Part shown: one piece after another, positions 15,351 through 24,845 of the stretch
Position numbering within the stretch: position 1 is the stretch's first letter
Layout: the number at the start of each line of letters is the position of its first letter
Origin: Flagellimonas aurea
GTDB lineage: Bacteria > Bacteroidota > Bacteroidia > Flavobacteriales > Flavobacteriaceae
Reading direction: 5' to 3'
NCBI RefSeq assembly: GCF_017313785.1
Contig: NZ_JAFLNL010000009.1
Coordinates: 1-64,000, forward strand
Length of the DNA stretch: 64,000 bases
The notes under the pieces: model-generated
Database searches by the model: none
The model's input: only the letters and a program-made list of their open reading frames with translations
What the model was told of the DNA's origin: nothing
Translations under genes and position numbers: made by a program

Positions 15351-16835
15351 TTATGCCTTGGAAGTTAAGGATTTAAAGAATACAAATCCAAAACCTAGGA
15401 ACAACATTAAGTGGAACGGGAACAATCCGTAGTCGTTCAACGGTATGGCGCTGTACATTCCAAAGAGGAAATAAATCATCAAGGCAAACTCCAAGATCAT
15501 GTTGGGCGACAATTTATCGGTTAAATATTTGTTGCCTTTCCAGGTATCCTTAATACTGTTGATATTGAACTTTGGAGTTCTTACAAATTCACTTCGCTTG
15601 CCCAAATGTCCTTCCAAAACTGCGACGGTATTGTGCAAAGAAAAGCCCAATGCCACTGAGAAAAAGGTAAAGAACAGTTTGATGTAATCCACGAAATTGT
15701 CGAAACTACTGCCCTGAATACTTTTGTACGTAAACCAATAGCATACAAAAAGGATAATGGTACTCAAAATGAAAAAGCTTGTCACTTCAAATACCCATCC
15801 CAAATGGCCGTAGGTATTTTTGATATAAAGCATGGGAATGCTCAACAAGGCCACGGTGAACACGCAAAGGAACATAGAACTGTTCAAGAGGTGCATTACC
15901 CCGTGGAACTTAGTTTTGAACGGAATGTTTTTGGCGGTAATTACGCTCAATACCGTTTTTCTGAAGTTTTCCGCACCACCTTTGTTCCAACGGAACTGTT
16001 GTGAACGCGCGGCGCTGATTACTACGGGAAGCTCTGCGGGAGTTTCCACATCTTCCAAATACTTGAACTTCCAGTTTTTCAATTGGGCACGGTAGCTCAA
16101 ATCGAGGTCTTCGGTAAGGGTGTCGCCCTCCCAGTTGCCCGCATCGAAGATGCATTCTTTTCTCCAGATACCTGCGGTACCGTTAAAGTTGATAAAGTGT
16201 CCTTTGGAGTTTCTTCCAACTTGTTCCAAGGTAAAGTGGGCATCCAAGGCAAAGGCCTGTATACGGGTCAAAGTGGAGTAATCCCTGTTGATGTGTCCCC
16301 AACGGGTCTGTACCACACCGATTTCCTCATCCTTGAAATAGGGAACTGTTTTTTTGAGCCAATCGGCTTCTGGAAGGAAATCGGCATCAAAAATGGCGAT
16401 AAAATCACCTTTGGCAATTTCCAGTCCTTCTTTAAGGGCACCTGCTTTATAGCCTTGTCTGTTTTCCCTACGGATATGCTTAATGTCCAATCCAGTTTCT
16501 TGGAGTTCCTCGATCCTTCTGGCAGTTTCCACTACGGAATCGTCCGTTGAGTCGTCCAGCACTTGGATTTCCAGTTTACTTTTTGGGTATTCTATCTTGG
16601 CAATGTTTTCCAACAAACGCTCCATCACATATTCCTCGTTGTAAATGGGAAGCTGAATGGTAACGAATGGAATTTCTTTGGGGTCGAGAAGGTTGAATTT
16701 TGGAGCTTCCTCGTTTCGTTTTTTATAGCCCAGATAATTGACCAGTAGATTCAATTGAGCCAGACTATAAAAGAATATCAAAATTAAGGCTGTACTGTAA
16801 ATAGCAATGATGATGTAAGCGATAGCAAGTCCCAT
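15351..16835 (-). CDS. Processive-type family 2 glycosyltransferase (CESA-like)
   Basis: The 494-residue protein has an N-terminal membrane helix (about 5-30), a cytosolic GT-A domain and about four C-terminal helices. Conserved features are QLPIYNE, VLDDSTDDS, FDADFLP (DxD), TEDLDLSYRAQ (catalytic TED) and QQFRWNKGG (QxxRW), the set seen in cellulose-synthase-like enzymes. It probably makes or extends a beta-linked glycan, or adds a sugar to a lipid, at the inner membrane. No BcsB or PilZ partner is present. Its ATG overlaps the stop of the DPM1-like gene upstream (TAATG). Confidence 0.9.
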   Translation of the reverse strand: MGLAIAYIIIAIYSTALILIFFYSLAQLNLLVNYLGYKKRNEEAPKFNLLDPKEIPFVTIQLPIYNEEYVMERLLENIAKIEYPKSKLEIQVLDDSTDDSVVETARRIEELQETGLDIKHIRRENRQGYKAGALKEGLEIAKGDFIAIFDADFLPEADWLKKTVPYFKDEEIGVVQTRWGHINRDYSTLTRIQAFALDAHFTLEQVGRNSKGHFINFNGTAGIWRKECIFDAGNWEGDTLTEDLDLSYRAQLKNWKFKYLEDVETPAELPVVISAARSQQFRWNKGGAENFRKTVLSVITAKNIPFKTKFHGVMHLLNSSMFLCVFTVALLSIPMLYIKNTYGHLGWVFEVTSFFILSTIILFVCYWFTYKSIQGSSFDNFVDYIKLFFTFFSVALGFSLHNTVAVLEGHLGKRSEFVRTPKFNINSIKDTWKGNKYLTDKLSPNMILEFALMIYFLFGMYSAIPLNDYGLFPFHLMLFLGFGFVFFKSLTSKA

Positions 16836-17563
16836 TATTTTAAACTGTATTTAAAGATCCAACCTAATATTTTTATGCCAGCAAATATAGTACCTTTTAC
16901 CGTACCTGATACTTTTGACACCCCAATTCTTCGTTTGTAACGCACTGGTACTTCGATATATGACATTTTTTTTCTCAAAATTTTCAATTGCATTTCCACT
17001 GTCCAGCCATAAGTGGTGTCCTGCATTCTTAATTCTTTGAGCTTTTCATATTTTATCGCCCTAAAAGGTCCCAGATCCGTAAATTTTGACCTAAAAAACA
17101 ATCTCATTAAAAATGTGGCCAATTGGTTCCCAAAAACCTGCTGTGGGGTCATGGAACCAGGTTCGCGAAGTGATTTTTTTCGCGCTCCCACCACAAAATC
17201 GATGTCATTTTCCAAAATTGGGGCGACAATCTTATCCAATTCCTCTGGATAATCTGAATAATCTCCGTCGATAAATACGATGATGTCGGGTGTTTTAGAT
17301 CGTTCGGATATGTAATTTAATCCTCTTAAACAGGCGAACCCATAGCCCTTGCGGTTTTCCGCGATTACAGTGGCGCCAGCTTTTTCTGCATTGGCTACGG
17401 TATCGTCTTCGGAGCCGTTGTCCACGACCACAATTTCGGATACATGGTCGGGAATTTCCGAGACCACCAAACCAATGGAATCTCCTTCGTTGATCGCTGG
17501 GATGATGACCTTGATATCCACCATTGGTCCGATGTTGTTTTGGTTAGTGTTAGAGCTCGCCAA
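16835..17563 (-). CDS. Polyprenyl-phosphate sugar synthase-like GT2 (DPM1-like)
   Basis: This is a soluble GT-A domain of 229-242 residues without the C-terminal membrane helices of GtrB. Motifs include VIIPAINEGDSIG, EIVVVDNGSEDDT, RKGYGFACLRG, FIDGDYSDYPEE (DxD) and a late RRIGVSKVSGT. It most likely moves a sugar from a nucleotide donor to polyprenyl phosphate, supplying the GT-C enzyme two genes downstream. The start is either 17563 or the ATG at 17524 (MVDIKVIIPAINEG); the shorter form fits the fold better. It is coupled to the CESA-like gene by a one-base overlap. Confidence 0.87.
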   Translation of the reverse strand: MASSNTNQNNIGPMVDIKVIIPAINEGDSIGLVVSEIPDHVSEIVVVDNGSEDDTVANAEKAGATVIAENRKGYGFACLRGLNYISERSKTPDIIVFIDGDYSDYPEELDKIVAPILENDIDFVVGARKKSLREPGSMTPQQVFGNQLATFLMRLFFRSKFTDLGPFRAIKYEKLKELRMQDTTYGWTVEMQLKILRKKMSYIEVPVRYKRRIGVSKVSGTVKGTIFAGIKILGWIFKYSLK

Positions 17564-17616
17564 AACTAAAATTTTCCAAGGATATTTGATTGAAAATCTT
17601 CAAAAAGAAGGGAAAT

Positions 17617-19284
17617 CTATTTTTTGTTCACCAATGTCATCAGGTCCACATCGTTACCCAATAATACTTGGTTGCTGTCTATTCTACCCTCCAACGGACC
17701 GTTTTCCAGTTTAAGGACGCCCCTTGGACAAACTGCTGAGCAAATTCCGCACCCCACGCAGCTCGACCGAACGATGTTCTCTCCTTTCTGGGCGTAGGCC
17801 CGTACATCGATGCCCATTTCGCAGTATACCGAACAGTTGCCGCAAGAAATACATTGCCCCCCATTGGTGGTAATTCTGAACCTGGAAAACAATTTCTGCT
17901 GAAACCCTAAAATGGCGGCCATGGGGCAACCGAAGCGGCACCACACCCTGCTCCCAAAGATGGGGTAGAACCCTGTTCCGATGACTCCAGAAAAAATGCT
18001 TCCGATCAAGAAAGAATACGATTTACGAAGTGTTTCGGATTTAAAAAGAAAAATTTGCCCGTCTCCGCTAAAAAAATGAAACCCGATCAGTGCTATAATA
18101 ATCACAAAATAACCGATGGCTCCGTACTGCGCATCTTTCTGGAGTTGGTCTCTTTTAAAAATCATGGCCCAACCAAAAACTAAAGTAAGTAAGACGGCTA
18201 CACCAATTAAGAAAGTGCTTTTGGTCAGCCAATATTTACTGGTATCCGTTCCCAAATAGGAATAAATGACCGCGGTTGTCATCAAAGTCACAAAAACTAC
18301 GACGCTGTGCACCACCCAGCGTTCCACTTTCCATGCAAATGTGGATTTATCGCTCAACTGCCTGAATGAGTCCCCAGCGGTTTCCGCCAGTCCCCCGCAA
18401 CCGCAGACCCAAGAGCAGTACCATCGCTTCCCATATTTATAGGTTAGGATAGGGGTAATCACAAAAATGGAAAGGATGCCAAAGATCAAAAGGGCAAACC
18501 CTATCTCGCCCGAACTTAGAAAGGCTTTGATGCGATAGCCTTCAAAATTATAATAGTTGAGCGGCCAAATATTTTTGAGGTCGTAATAAGGCAAACTTCC
18601 CCCGTCCAAAATTTTATCGCCGTTCAAACGGGCCATCAATTCTGGGATGATGAACGCAAAAGCGGTTTGAAAGAACATGACGCTCCAAGTGCGCAATCTT
18701 TCGTATCGGTTATGGCGGTATTTCCAAAGAAACTTGATGCCAAAGGCCAAAATGGCCACCGTATAAAGTGTGCCGTAAACAAACCACTGACTGGCGAGGT
18801 TACCGCTCAAAAATTTACTGAGCGGGTCAAATAGACCAATAACACCTTTGTTGTCGCCACCGTTCACCAGACCGAGGTATTCAGGATAAAAATAAAGTAC
18901 AATGTAGAAACCTGTCAGGGACAAACCTGCCACCCATCCCCATAAACCGCGGCTGGAAATCGACTTGAACCAAACACCATCATTTTTGATCCCAGGGATT
19001 TTTTTGGAATAGGCATCCCAGGAAAACCAAACAATCCCGACGGTGATGGCCAAAAGAGACAAGGTCAACCATAAGGTCTTGTTCGGAAAATTGACATTGA
19101 AAACGGCCAAAAGCAGAATGCCCAGCCCAGATAATCCCAAAAGAACAGCGAGTTTTTGACTTATGCTCAAACTTTTTGGTGGTTCGCCTGTCAGGGCCAT
19201 ACTTTTATGATAGGTTTGACTGTTCATTGTTTCTTTATTCAGATATTTTCCAATCGGAGATGACCTCTCCAGTTTTTCGTACAA
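17617..19284 (-). CDS. Membrane 4Fe-4S protein of NapH/NosR/CcoG type
   Basis: The protein is about 555 residues with multiple membrane helices. Two cysteine pairs lie at membrane faces, WYCSWVCGCGG and WCRFGCPMAA, followed by two ferredoxin motifs, CISCGNCSVYC and CVGCGICSAVCPRG. This is the polyferredoxin plan that moves electrons across or along the membrane in NapH and NosR-like proteins. It neighbours an FAD/NAD(P) oxidoreductase (43 bp apart), a probable electron input. The terminal acceptor is unknown; there is no nap or nos gene nearby. The start may instead be the Met at residue 20 (MNSQTYHKSMALTGEPPKSL). Confidence 0.88.
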   Translation of the reverse strand: MYEKLERSSPIGKYLNKETMNSQTYHKSMALTGEPPKSLSISQKLAVLLGLSGLGILLLAVFNVNFPNKTLWLTLSLLAITVGIVWFSWDAYSKKIPGIKNDGVWFKSISSRGLWGWVAGLSLTGFYIVLYFYPEYLGLVNGGDNKGVIGLFDPLSKFLSGNLASQWFVYGTLYTVAILAFGIKFLWKYRHNRYERLRTWSVMFFQTAFAFIIPELMARLNGDKILDGGSLPYYDLKNIWPLNYYNFEGYRIKAFLSSGEIGFALLIFGILSIFVITPILTYKYGKRWYCSWVCGCGGLAETAGDSFRQLSDKSTFAWKVERWVVHSVVVFVTLMTTAVIYSYLGTDTSKYWLTKSTFLIGVAVLLTLVFGWAMIFKRDQLQKDAQYGAIGYFVIIIALIGFHFFSGDGQIFLFKSETLRKSYSFLIGSIFSGVIGTGFYPIFGSRVWCRFGCPMAAILGFQQKLFSRFRITTNGGQCISCGNCSVYCEMGIDVRAYAQKGENIVRSSCVGCGICSAVCPRGVLKLENGPLEGRIDSNQVLLGNDVDLMTLVNKK

Positions 19285-19327
19285 TTTAAACTCTTTAATA
19301 AACCATTAACCCTGAACCATCAACCAA

Positions 19328-20677
19328 TCAATTCAGTTGGAAGATGCGTTTTAGGTTTTTCTTTTTCAGGTTGATGGATTTTCCCAAATCGGAATTGTAT
19401 TTGGACACGATCTGTGATTCAAAATTCTTATAAAACTCAGGATCAAAATTGGCGTCTCTTAGATGCTCCATTACATAATCAATGGTTCTTTTTTCACTGA
19501 GCCATCTATCAAAAACTTCGTGCCGCAAACGAATGCCAAAGGTGTTGATGCCCAACACGGTTTCAGAATCCTTATCAAACGCAAGGGTAATGCAGAGTTT
19601 TTCTTTGGGATGTCTCCAATGGAAATGGGTCTCGTTTTCTTTTTTCTTTCTCTCTGGGAACACCCAACCATAGGTTTGGTACTCAATGTCCAGAAATTTG
19701 GCGGAGTTGAACCAATGGCCTGGATTATATTCCATTCGATTGCCACAAATGGTCTGGGCCAAGGTTTCGCCCATCATACGGCCCGTGTACCAAACAGCTT
19801 CAATGGGGCGTCGATTTCCAATGGCTTCGTGCTGTTCCGCACAATCGCCAATGGCGTATACGTTTTCAACATTGGTCTCCAAAAACCGATTTACCTTTAC
19901 TCCTCTACCTAATTCTATATCCGAGTTTTTCAAAAAATCAATATTTGGGGTAACACCTGCGGTCAATCCTACCAAGTCACATTCAATTTCTTCCCCAGTT
20001 TCGGCCAGTGTCACGGATTTTACCCCTCCATTTTCATCAGAATTGATTTGCTTGAGTGAAGCACCCAAGCGCAAATCAATATGGTGGTCGCGGATATGTT
20101 CGTTGATCATTTCTGATTCGCCAGAAGGCAAAACACTGTTCCAAAAACTGTTTTCACGAACTAAAAACGTTACTGGAATATCGCGGGTTCGGAGCATTTC
20201 GGCCAATTCGATGCCAATAAGTCCACCACCAATGATCACTGCCCGTTTGCAAACGGTGTTGTTGGGCGCGTTGTCTTCCAGCAGTTCCAGGTCTTGTTTG
20301 GAATAAAGCCCTTGAACGCCGTCCAAATCCTGTCCTGGCCATCCAAATTTGTTGGGTTTTGACCCTGTGGCAATAATCAATTTATCGTAGTTGAGGTCTG
20401 GTGCACCATCAAGATGAAGCAATTTTTCTTGGGTGTTGACCTTGGTCACGTATGCATTTACCAAATCTATTCGGTTCTTTTTCCAGAAGTGGTTCTCGTA
20501 GGGTTGGGTATGCTCAAACTTCATATGGCCCATATACACATACATCAAAGCTGTTCGGGAGAAAAAGTACTCGGATTCTGCGGAAACAATGGTGATTTTT
20601 TTGTCGGAAAGCTTTCGAATGTGCCTTGCAGCGGTTACACCTGCAATTCCATTTCCAATAATGACAATGTGTTCCAT
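19328..20677 (-). CDS. FAD-dependent pyridine-nucleotide oxidoreductase
   Basis: The 449-residue protein has the FAD-binding start VIIGNGIAGVTAARHIRK, a central NAD(P) site VIIGGGLIGIELAEML, and the second FAD motif NVYAIGDCAEQHE, the layout of the nitrite-reductase/rubredoxin-reductase-like group. The redox CxxC of dithiol reductases is absent. It is the first gene of the minus-strand run 20677-13989 and lies directly before the polyferredoxin gene, so a path from NAD(P)H to FAD to Fe-S clusters is likely. It diverges from a GH113-like lipoprotein gene. Physiological substrate unknown. Confidence 0.87.
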   Translation of the reverse strand: MEHIVIIGNGIAGVTAARHIRKLSDKKITIVSAESEYFFSRTALMYVYMGHMKFEHTQPYENHFWKKNRIDLVNAYVTKVNTQEKLLHLDGAPDLNYDKLIIATGSKPNKFGWPGQDLDGVQGLYSKQDLELLEDNAPNNTVCKRAVIIGGGLIGIELAEMLRTRDIPVTFLVRENSFWNSVLPSGESEMINEHIRDHHIDLRLGASLKQINSDENGGVKSVTLAETGEEIECDLVGLTAGVTPNIDFLKNSDIELGRGVKVNRFLETNVENVYAIGDCAEQHEAIGNRRPIEAVWYTGRMMGETLAQTICGNRMEYNPGHWFNSAKFLDIEYQTYGWVFPERKKKENETHFHWRHPKEKLCITLAFDKDSETVLGINTFGIRLRHEVFDRWLSEKRTIDYVMEHLRDANFDPEFYKNFESQIVSKYNSDLGKSINLKKKNLKRIFQLN

Positions 20678-20774
20678 GGGTTGGGTTTGATTGTTCTATG
20701 TGTCGAGGTTTATCGTAAAAACTTAACAGAAAGATGAAATTTAATAAGAATTTGGCGGTCGGATGATGTTTTAA

Positions 20775-20805
20775 AATGATTATTTTTAAAGCGCTCACAA
20801 TCATT
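20775..20805. promoter_or_regulatory. Inverted repeat abutting the GH113 start
   Basis: AATGATT (20775-20781) and AATCATT (20799-20805) are perfect inverses, with the right arm ending at the base before the ATG. The spacer contains TATTTTTAAAGCGCTC. It may be an operator in the 128-bp divergent region between the FAD oxidoreductase and the lipoprotein gene, or chance in A/T-rich DNA. Confidence 0.25.
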
Positions 20806-21819
20806 ATGAAAAAGCTGATTTATTTATGTGTGCTTGTTTTTGCCTCTTGTGCAACTAACAAGTTTGATAAAGTCAATGGTGTCAGTTTTGTTTCCTCGAG
20901 GGAGGAAGTCGCCCAACACCATATCGACCCCGTTATCAATGTGGGCGCCAATTATGCCGCCGTGATGCCGTTTGGATTCATTAGGGATTTGGATTCCCCC
21001 GAACTGATTTTTAATACGGATAGGCAATGGTATGGAGAGCGCAGGGAAGGAGCTAAGCAGTACATAGAAAAGTTGCATCAAAATGGGGTAAGCGTGATGG
21101 TGAAACCCCAAATTTGGATTTTTGATGGTCAATTTACTGGTAACATGAAAATGCCTTCAGAAGAAGATTGGGAAAAACTGGAAGCATTCTACGAAGCATT
21201 CATTCTGCTTTATGCCGAGATGGCCGAAGAAACCCAAAGCGACATATTTTGTATAGGAACTGAGCTAAAAACCTTTGTAAACGAACGGCCAGAGTTCTGG
21301 AACGATCTTATTAAAAAGGTAAGAGCAGTGTACACGGGTAAGATTACCTATGCCGCCAACTGGGACGAGTATGCAAAAACACCCTTTTGGTCGGAACTGG
21401 ATTTTATTGGTGTGAACGCCTATTTTCCGCTTTGCGAACGCGAAAACCCTACGATAGAAACGCTAACGGAAGGTTGGCAACCCTGGAAGACCAAAATGCG
21501 GGAACTTGCCAAACAGGAAGATAAACCTATTCTTTTTACAGAGTTTGGATACCGAAGCATGGATTTTACGGGCAAAAAACCTTGGTTGGTCGATCGTAAC
21601 CAAATGGATGTGAACCTCAAGGCGCAAGCTGATGCTACGCAGGTAATCTTTGATGAATTTTGGAATGAGGATTGGTTTGCGGGGGGATTTGTCTGGAAAT
21701 GGTTTATGCAGCATGATAAAGTTGGTGGACATTCGGACAATCGTTTTACGCCCCAAAATAAACCAGCGGAATCCATCATTAGAAGGCAGTACACCCAAAT
21801 CAAAAAATCGAGTCTTTAG
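20806..21819 (+). CDS. GH113-like glycoside hydrolase lipoprotein
   Basis: The 337-residue protein has a lipobox (LVFASC, Cys15), so it is probably an anchored lipoprotein. The remainder is a single TIM barrel that looks like family GH113 (beta-mannanase group): NGVSFVSSREEV, GVSVMVKPQIWI, FCIGTELKTF with probable acid/base Glu153, DFIGVNAYFP, and ILFTEFGYRSM with probable nucleophile Glu246. The start is the ATG at 20806 rather than an upstream frame extension, because only this gives a signal peptide. The substrate may be a mannan or the cell's own glycan. It stands alone, divergent from the redox/GT run. Confidence 0.85.
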   Translation: MKKLIYLCVLVFASCATNKFDKVNGVSFVSSREEVAQHHIDPVINVGANYAAVMPFGFIRDLDSPELIFNTDRQWYGERREGAKQYIEKLHQNGVSVMVKPQIWIFDGQFTGNMKMPSEEDWEKLEAFYEAFILLYAEMAEETQSDIFCIGTELKTFVNERPEFWNDLIKKVRAVYTGKITYAANWDEYAKTPFWSELDFIGVNAYFPLCERENPTIETLTEGWQPWKTKMRELAKQEDKPILFTEFGYRSMDFTGKKPWLVDRNQMDVNLKAQADATQVIFDEFWNEDWFAGGFVWKWFMQHDKVGGHSDNRFTPQNKPAESIIRRQYTQIKKSSL

Positions 21820-21919
21820 GAACAAGTAAAGGTTTGTCGGAAATTTTGGACTAATTCGTACCCATGCTATATGTTTTTTCCCCATATTTGCAATACATCC
21901 CACCCAAAAACATACAGTA

Positions 21920-22852
21920 ATGAAACTTAAATTATCCCTTCTTTTTTGGGTATGGGCCTGTACATTTATGTTGGGACAGGAAAGCACCTATTACAATGTG
22001 GTTGCCGAGCAGGGCGATGGTATTTTTTCCCTATTACGTAAGCAAGGTCTTGACCCAGCAAAATACTACGGGGAGTTTTTGGAATTGAATTCTGATAAAA
22101 TAACGGAAGGCACTGCCCTCAAACTGGGTGAAGCGTACAGGGTTCCTTATGCAGATGATTCCTTAAAGAAAACCGGGGTATTGGTCGAGACTGTAAAAGA
22201 CTCAGAAGCCCCAATTTTTGACAAGGAACTGGCTCAGATGTCACTCAAAAGTGATAAGTTGAAAGATGCTGTATACTATCTTATTGCTGAGAATAGCTCT
22301 GGAACGGAGAATGGTTTTGTGAACGATGTTACACAACGTATTGCAGGAGAATTGATGTTGAATGGAGCCCATGTGTATGTCATGGGTGATGACTTGATGC
22401 GTGACTCTGAAGACGAAGGAATTTCGGTAGACAATACTTTTGGGGACTATGTACAGGTCATCAATAAAAGATACATAAAGAATACTGGAAAATACCAACG
22501 TGTTTTGTTGATTCGGGCTGAAAATGTAATCGAGACCGGTAACATGGCAGTGGCTGTGTACCATTATGATAAAAGTGTCCAAGGCCAGCGTTTTGCAGAG
22601 AATATACAGAATGTGTTTAAGGAGAACAACGTTTCCAGTACAACCATTGATGAATCTAGTTTGGTTTTTGAGGACAAAAACAGCTTATATTTGGCTACAA
22701 ACATTCTTCCTGCCATCAGTATAATGACGATAGAGAACACGAGTCGGACATCAAAAAGCAAGATATCACTCAAACCAAACAAAAAAGAATTTGCCGATCT
22801 AATTAGTAATGGCATTATTAATGATTATGTTGATTTAGAATTTGAGAATTAA
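21920..22852 (+). CDS. Amidase_3-fold pseudoenzyme with LysM-like N-terminus
   Basis: The 310-residue protein has a signal peptide (about 1-20). Residues 28-77 (VAEQGDGIFSLLRKQGL to YRVP) resemble a LysM-like module, and residues 115-300 align with the amidase encoded by the next gene. All four catalytic positions are changed: the HGG motif reads ENSSG, the first Glu region is deleted, the second His is Ala200, and the final Glu is Thr270. It therefore should not hydrolyse peptidoglycan. Its stop (TAA) directly abuts the next ATG with no spacer. I infer a tandem duplication in which this copy became a binding or regulatory subunit. Confidence 0.85.
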   Translation: MKLKLSLLFWVWACTFMLGQESTYYNVVAEQGDGIFSLLRKQGLDPAKYYGEFLELNSDKITEGTALKLGEAYRVPYADDSLKKTGVLVETVKDSEAPIFDKELAQMSLKSDKLKDAVYYLIAENSSGTENGFVNDVTQRIAGELMLNGAHVYVMGDDLMRDSEDEGISVDNTFGDYVQVINKRYIKNTGKYQRVLLIRAENVIETGNMAVAVYHYDKSVQGQRFAENIQNVFKENNVSSTTIDESSLVFEDKNSLYLATNILPAISIMTIENTSRTSKSKISLKPNKKEFADLISNGIINDYVDLEFEN

Positions 22853-23875
22853 ATGAGACTTAATTGGTTTACGCCATTGCTGGGCGTTTTGTTTATATTT
22901 CAGTCCACACTATGGGCCCAAGAAGAATTTCCCAAAGTCATGGCCCAAGAAGGTGATGGTATTTATTCGTTGCTGCGCCGACACGGGGTGAGCCCAACAA
23001 AACACTACAACAACTTTGTGAAACTAAATGCAGAGGATTTGGGCGAGGATGAATCCTTAATTCTGGGCAGGCATTATATGCTGCCCGATACTTTGGAGAC
23101 AAAAACGGTGGAAGTAGTTGAAGAGGGCATCACCTATTCCATTTTTGGGGAGGACTTTAAAAAGGTCGACAAGGTTAGTTCCCGTTTGAGCAATACTGTT
23201 TACTACTTGATTTCGGGACACGGTGGGCCAGACCCAGGGGCCATTGAAAAGCATAACGGTAAATTGATTGCAGAGGATGAGTACGCCTATGATGTGACCC
23301 TAAGATTGGCCCGCGAGCTGATATCCCACGGGTCGGAAGTACATATTATTGTCCAAGATGATAATGATGGAATTAGGGACAAAAGAATCCTTGAACTGGA
23401 TACGGACGAAACCGTTCAATCACAGCCTATCCCGCTAGACCAATTGGAGCGTTTGAAGCAACGTACCAAAGCTGTGAACGATTTGTATGCTAAGAATTCA
23501 GGTAAATATCAACGTCTTTTGGTCACACACGTGGATAGTAGGGGCGAGGGTACCAATATCGATGTATTTTTCTACCATCACGAAAAGAGTACCAACGGAA
23601 AAAGGCTTGCGGAAAGCATTCACCAGACATTTTTGAGGAAGTACAAAAAATTCCAGCCCAACCGATTTTACAACGGTACCTTTATGGAAAGAAGCAGTTT
23701 GTACGTAGTTAAAAACACGCTTCCGGCCATGGCTTACATCGAAATAGGCAACATCAGAAACAAAAAGGACCAACGTAGGATTCTGGACCCAGATAACCGA
23801 CAGGCACTGGCCAAATGGATTTCCGAGGGGATTCTACTGGATTATGAATCTTCGAAAGAAGCTCTTGCCAAATAA
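22853..23875 (+). CDS. N-acetylmuramoyl-L-alanine amidase (Amidase_3), LysM-like N-terminus
   Basis: The 340-residue secreted protein has a signal peptide ending near LWAQ (1-23), a LysM-like module (about 28-78) and an Amidase_3 domain (about 113-330). Zinc and catalytic residues seem intact: His123 in ISGHGGPDPGA, Glu143 in AEDEYAYDV, His226 in VTHVDSRG and Glu297 in AYIEIGN. It should cut the bond between MurNAc and the stem peptide. It is co-translated with the pseudoenzyme paralogue upstream and converges with arsM, whose stop lies only 4 bp beyond. Division or sporulation-type roles are not indicated by context. Confidence 0.9.
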   Translation: MRLNWFTPLLGVLFIFQSTLWAQEEFPKVMAQEGDGIYSLLRRHGVSPTKHYNNFVKLNAEDLGEDESLILGRHYMLPDTLETKTVEVVEEGITYSIFGEDFKKVDKVSSRLSNTVYYLISGHGGPDPGAIEKHNGKLIAEDEYAYDVTLRLARELISHGSEVHIIVQDDNDGIRDKRILELDTDETVQSQPIPLDQLERLKQRTKAVNDLYAKNSGKYQRLLVTHVDSRGEGTNIDVFFYHHEKSTNGKRLAESIHQTFLRKYKKFQPNRFYNGTFMERSSLYVVKNTLPAMAYIEIGNIRNKKDQRRILDPDNRQALAKWISEGILLDYESSKEALAK

Positions 23876-23879
23876 AGTA

Positions 23880-24845
23880 TTAGCAACATCCGCCACCATT
23901 GTAGTGGTAGGTGCTCTCACTAATATAAATTTCATTCGAAGCATTGGCCAAAGCTGCCGCTGTTTTATCGCACACCGCCAAAGGTTGGTTTTGCTGTAGC
24001 ACATGACCCTTTTTATCATCGAAATACGCCTCGTTGCCAAAATAAATGGCCGTTTTGCCTGTAAAAACACAGGGACCATCTTCTGGCATGGGATCTTTAA
24101 TGGCCGCTATTTCAATGGATTCTATATGAATAAGTTCTTTTGTGGGATAATGGTTCGGCGATAACACCCTGTACGATCGCTTACCTCTGATTTCTATGGT
24201 GCCAAAACCAGCATCGGTCAGTACTTTAACATATTCCTTCAAAGGAATGCTACCGCTCAGACACTGTGCCCTCAAGCGGTCATCGTTGCACAGCTCGTCG
24301 CTCATGGGTTGTTCGCAAATAGGATCGCTCATCACCAATCTTCCGTGGGGCTTTAAAACGCGGTACATTTCGGAAACGGCTTTTTTAAGATCATCAATCT
24401 TAAAAATATTGAAAAGGCAATTCTGTGCTGCCACGTCGATACTTTCATCGGCAACGGGTAGATTTAGGGCATCTCCCTTAACCAAATTCACGTATTCGCT
24501 CTGGAACCAATCGTTTTCTTCTTCGGCTATTTTGAAGTTTTTTCGGGAAGCTTCCAACATTTCGTTCACGGAATCCACACCCACGACTCCACCTTTTTGT
24601 CTGGAAAAATAAGAGAATTGCAATAGTTCCATTCCGCCCCCTACACCAACATATAGAATTTTTGGATCGTTCACCAGATCTTGTGCGGAAACCGTGCTTC
24701 CGCAGCCGTAGTTCATCTCTTGCATGATCTTGGGAATGGACAATCCTGGGAACTGCCAAATGGGGTTGGTGGTGCAGCAAAGCCCGACATCGGGTGTTAG
24801 GGCAGCTTGTTTGTACAGGTCTTGGGTGGCGTCTAAATAGCTCAT
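23880..24845 (-). CDS. arsM: Arsenite methyltransferase of the arsenosugar type
   Basis: The 321-residue class I SAM methyltransferase starts with a cysteine-rich lead (GLCCTTNPIW, residues 21-30), followed by the SAM motif ILYVGVGGGMELLQF, VVGVDSVNEML, and LPVADESIDVAAQNCLFNIF. The C-terminus is GGGCC, and Cys47 and Cys174 could bind arsenic. This arrangement matches the ArsM subgroup found with radical-SAM ArsS in arsenosugar synthesis. It overlaps the purine nucleoside phosphorylase gene by four bases (ATGA). The expected arsS gene is not adjacent. The alternative, a generic methyltransferase, is less likely given the cysteines and neighbours. Confidence 0.85.
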   Translation of the reverse strand: MSYLDATQDLYKQAALTPDVGLCCTTNPIWQFPGLSIPKIMQEMNYGCGSTVSAQDLVNDPKILYVGVGGGMELLQFSYFSRQKGGVVGVDSVNEMLEASRKNFKIAEEENDWFQSEYVNLVKGDALNLPVADESIDVAAQNCLFNIFKIDDLKKAVSEMYRVLKPHGRLVMSDPICEQPMSDELCNDDRLRAQCLSGSIPLKEYVKVLTDAGFGTIEIRGKRSYRVLSPNHYPTKELIHIESIEIAAIKDPMPEDGPCVFTGKTAIYFGNEAYFDDKKGHVLQQNQPLAVCDKTAAALANASNEIYISESTYHYNGGGCC

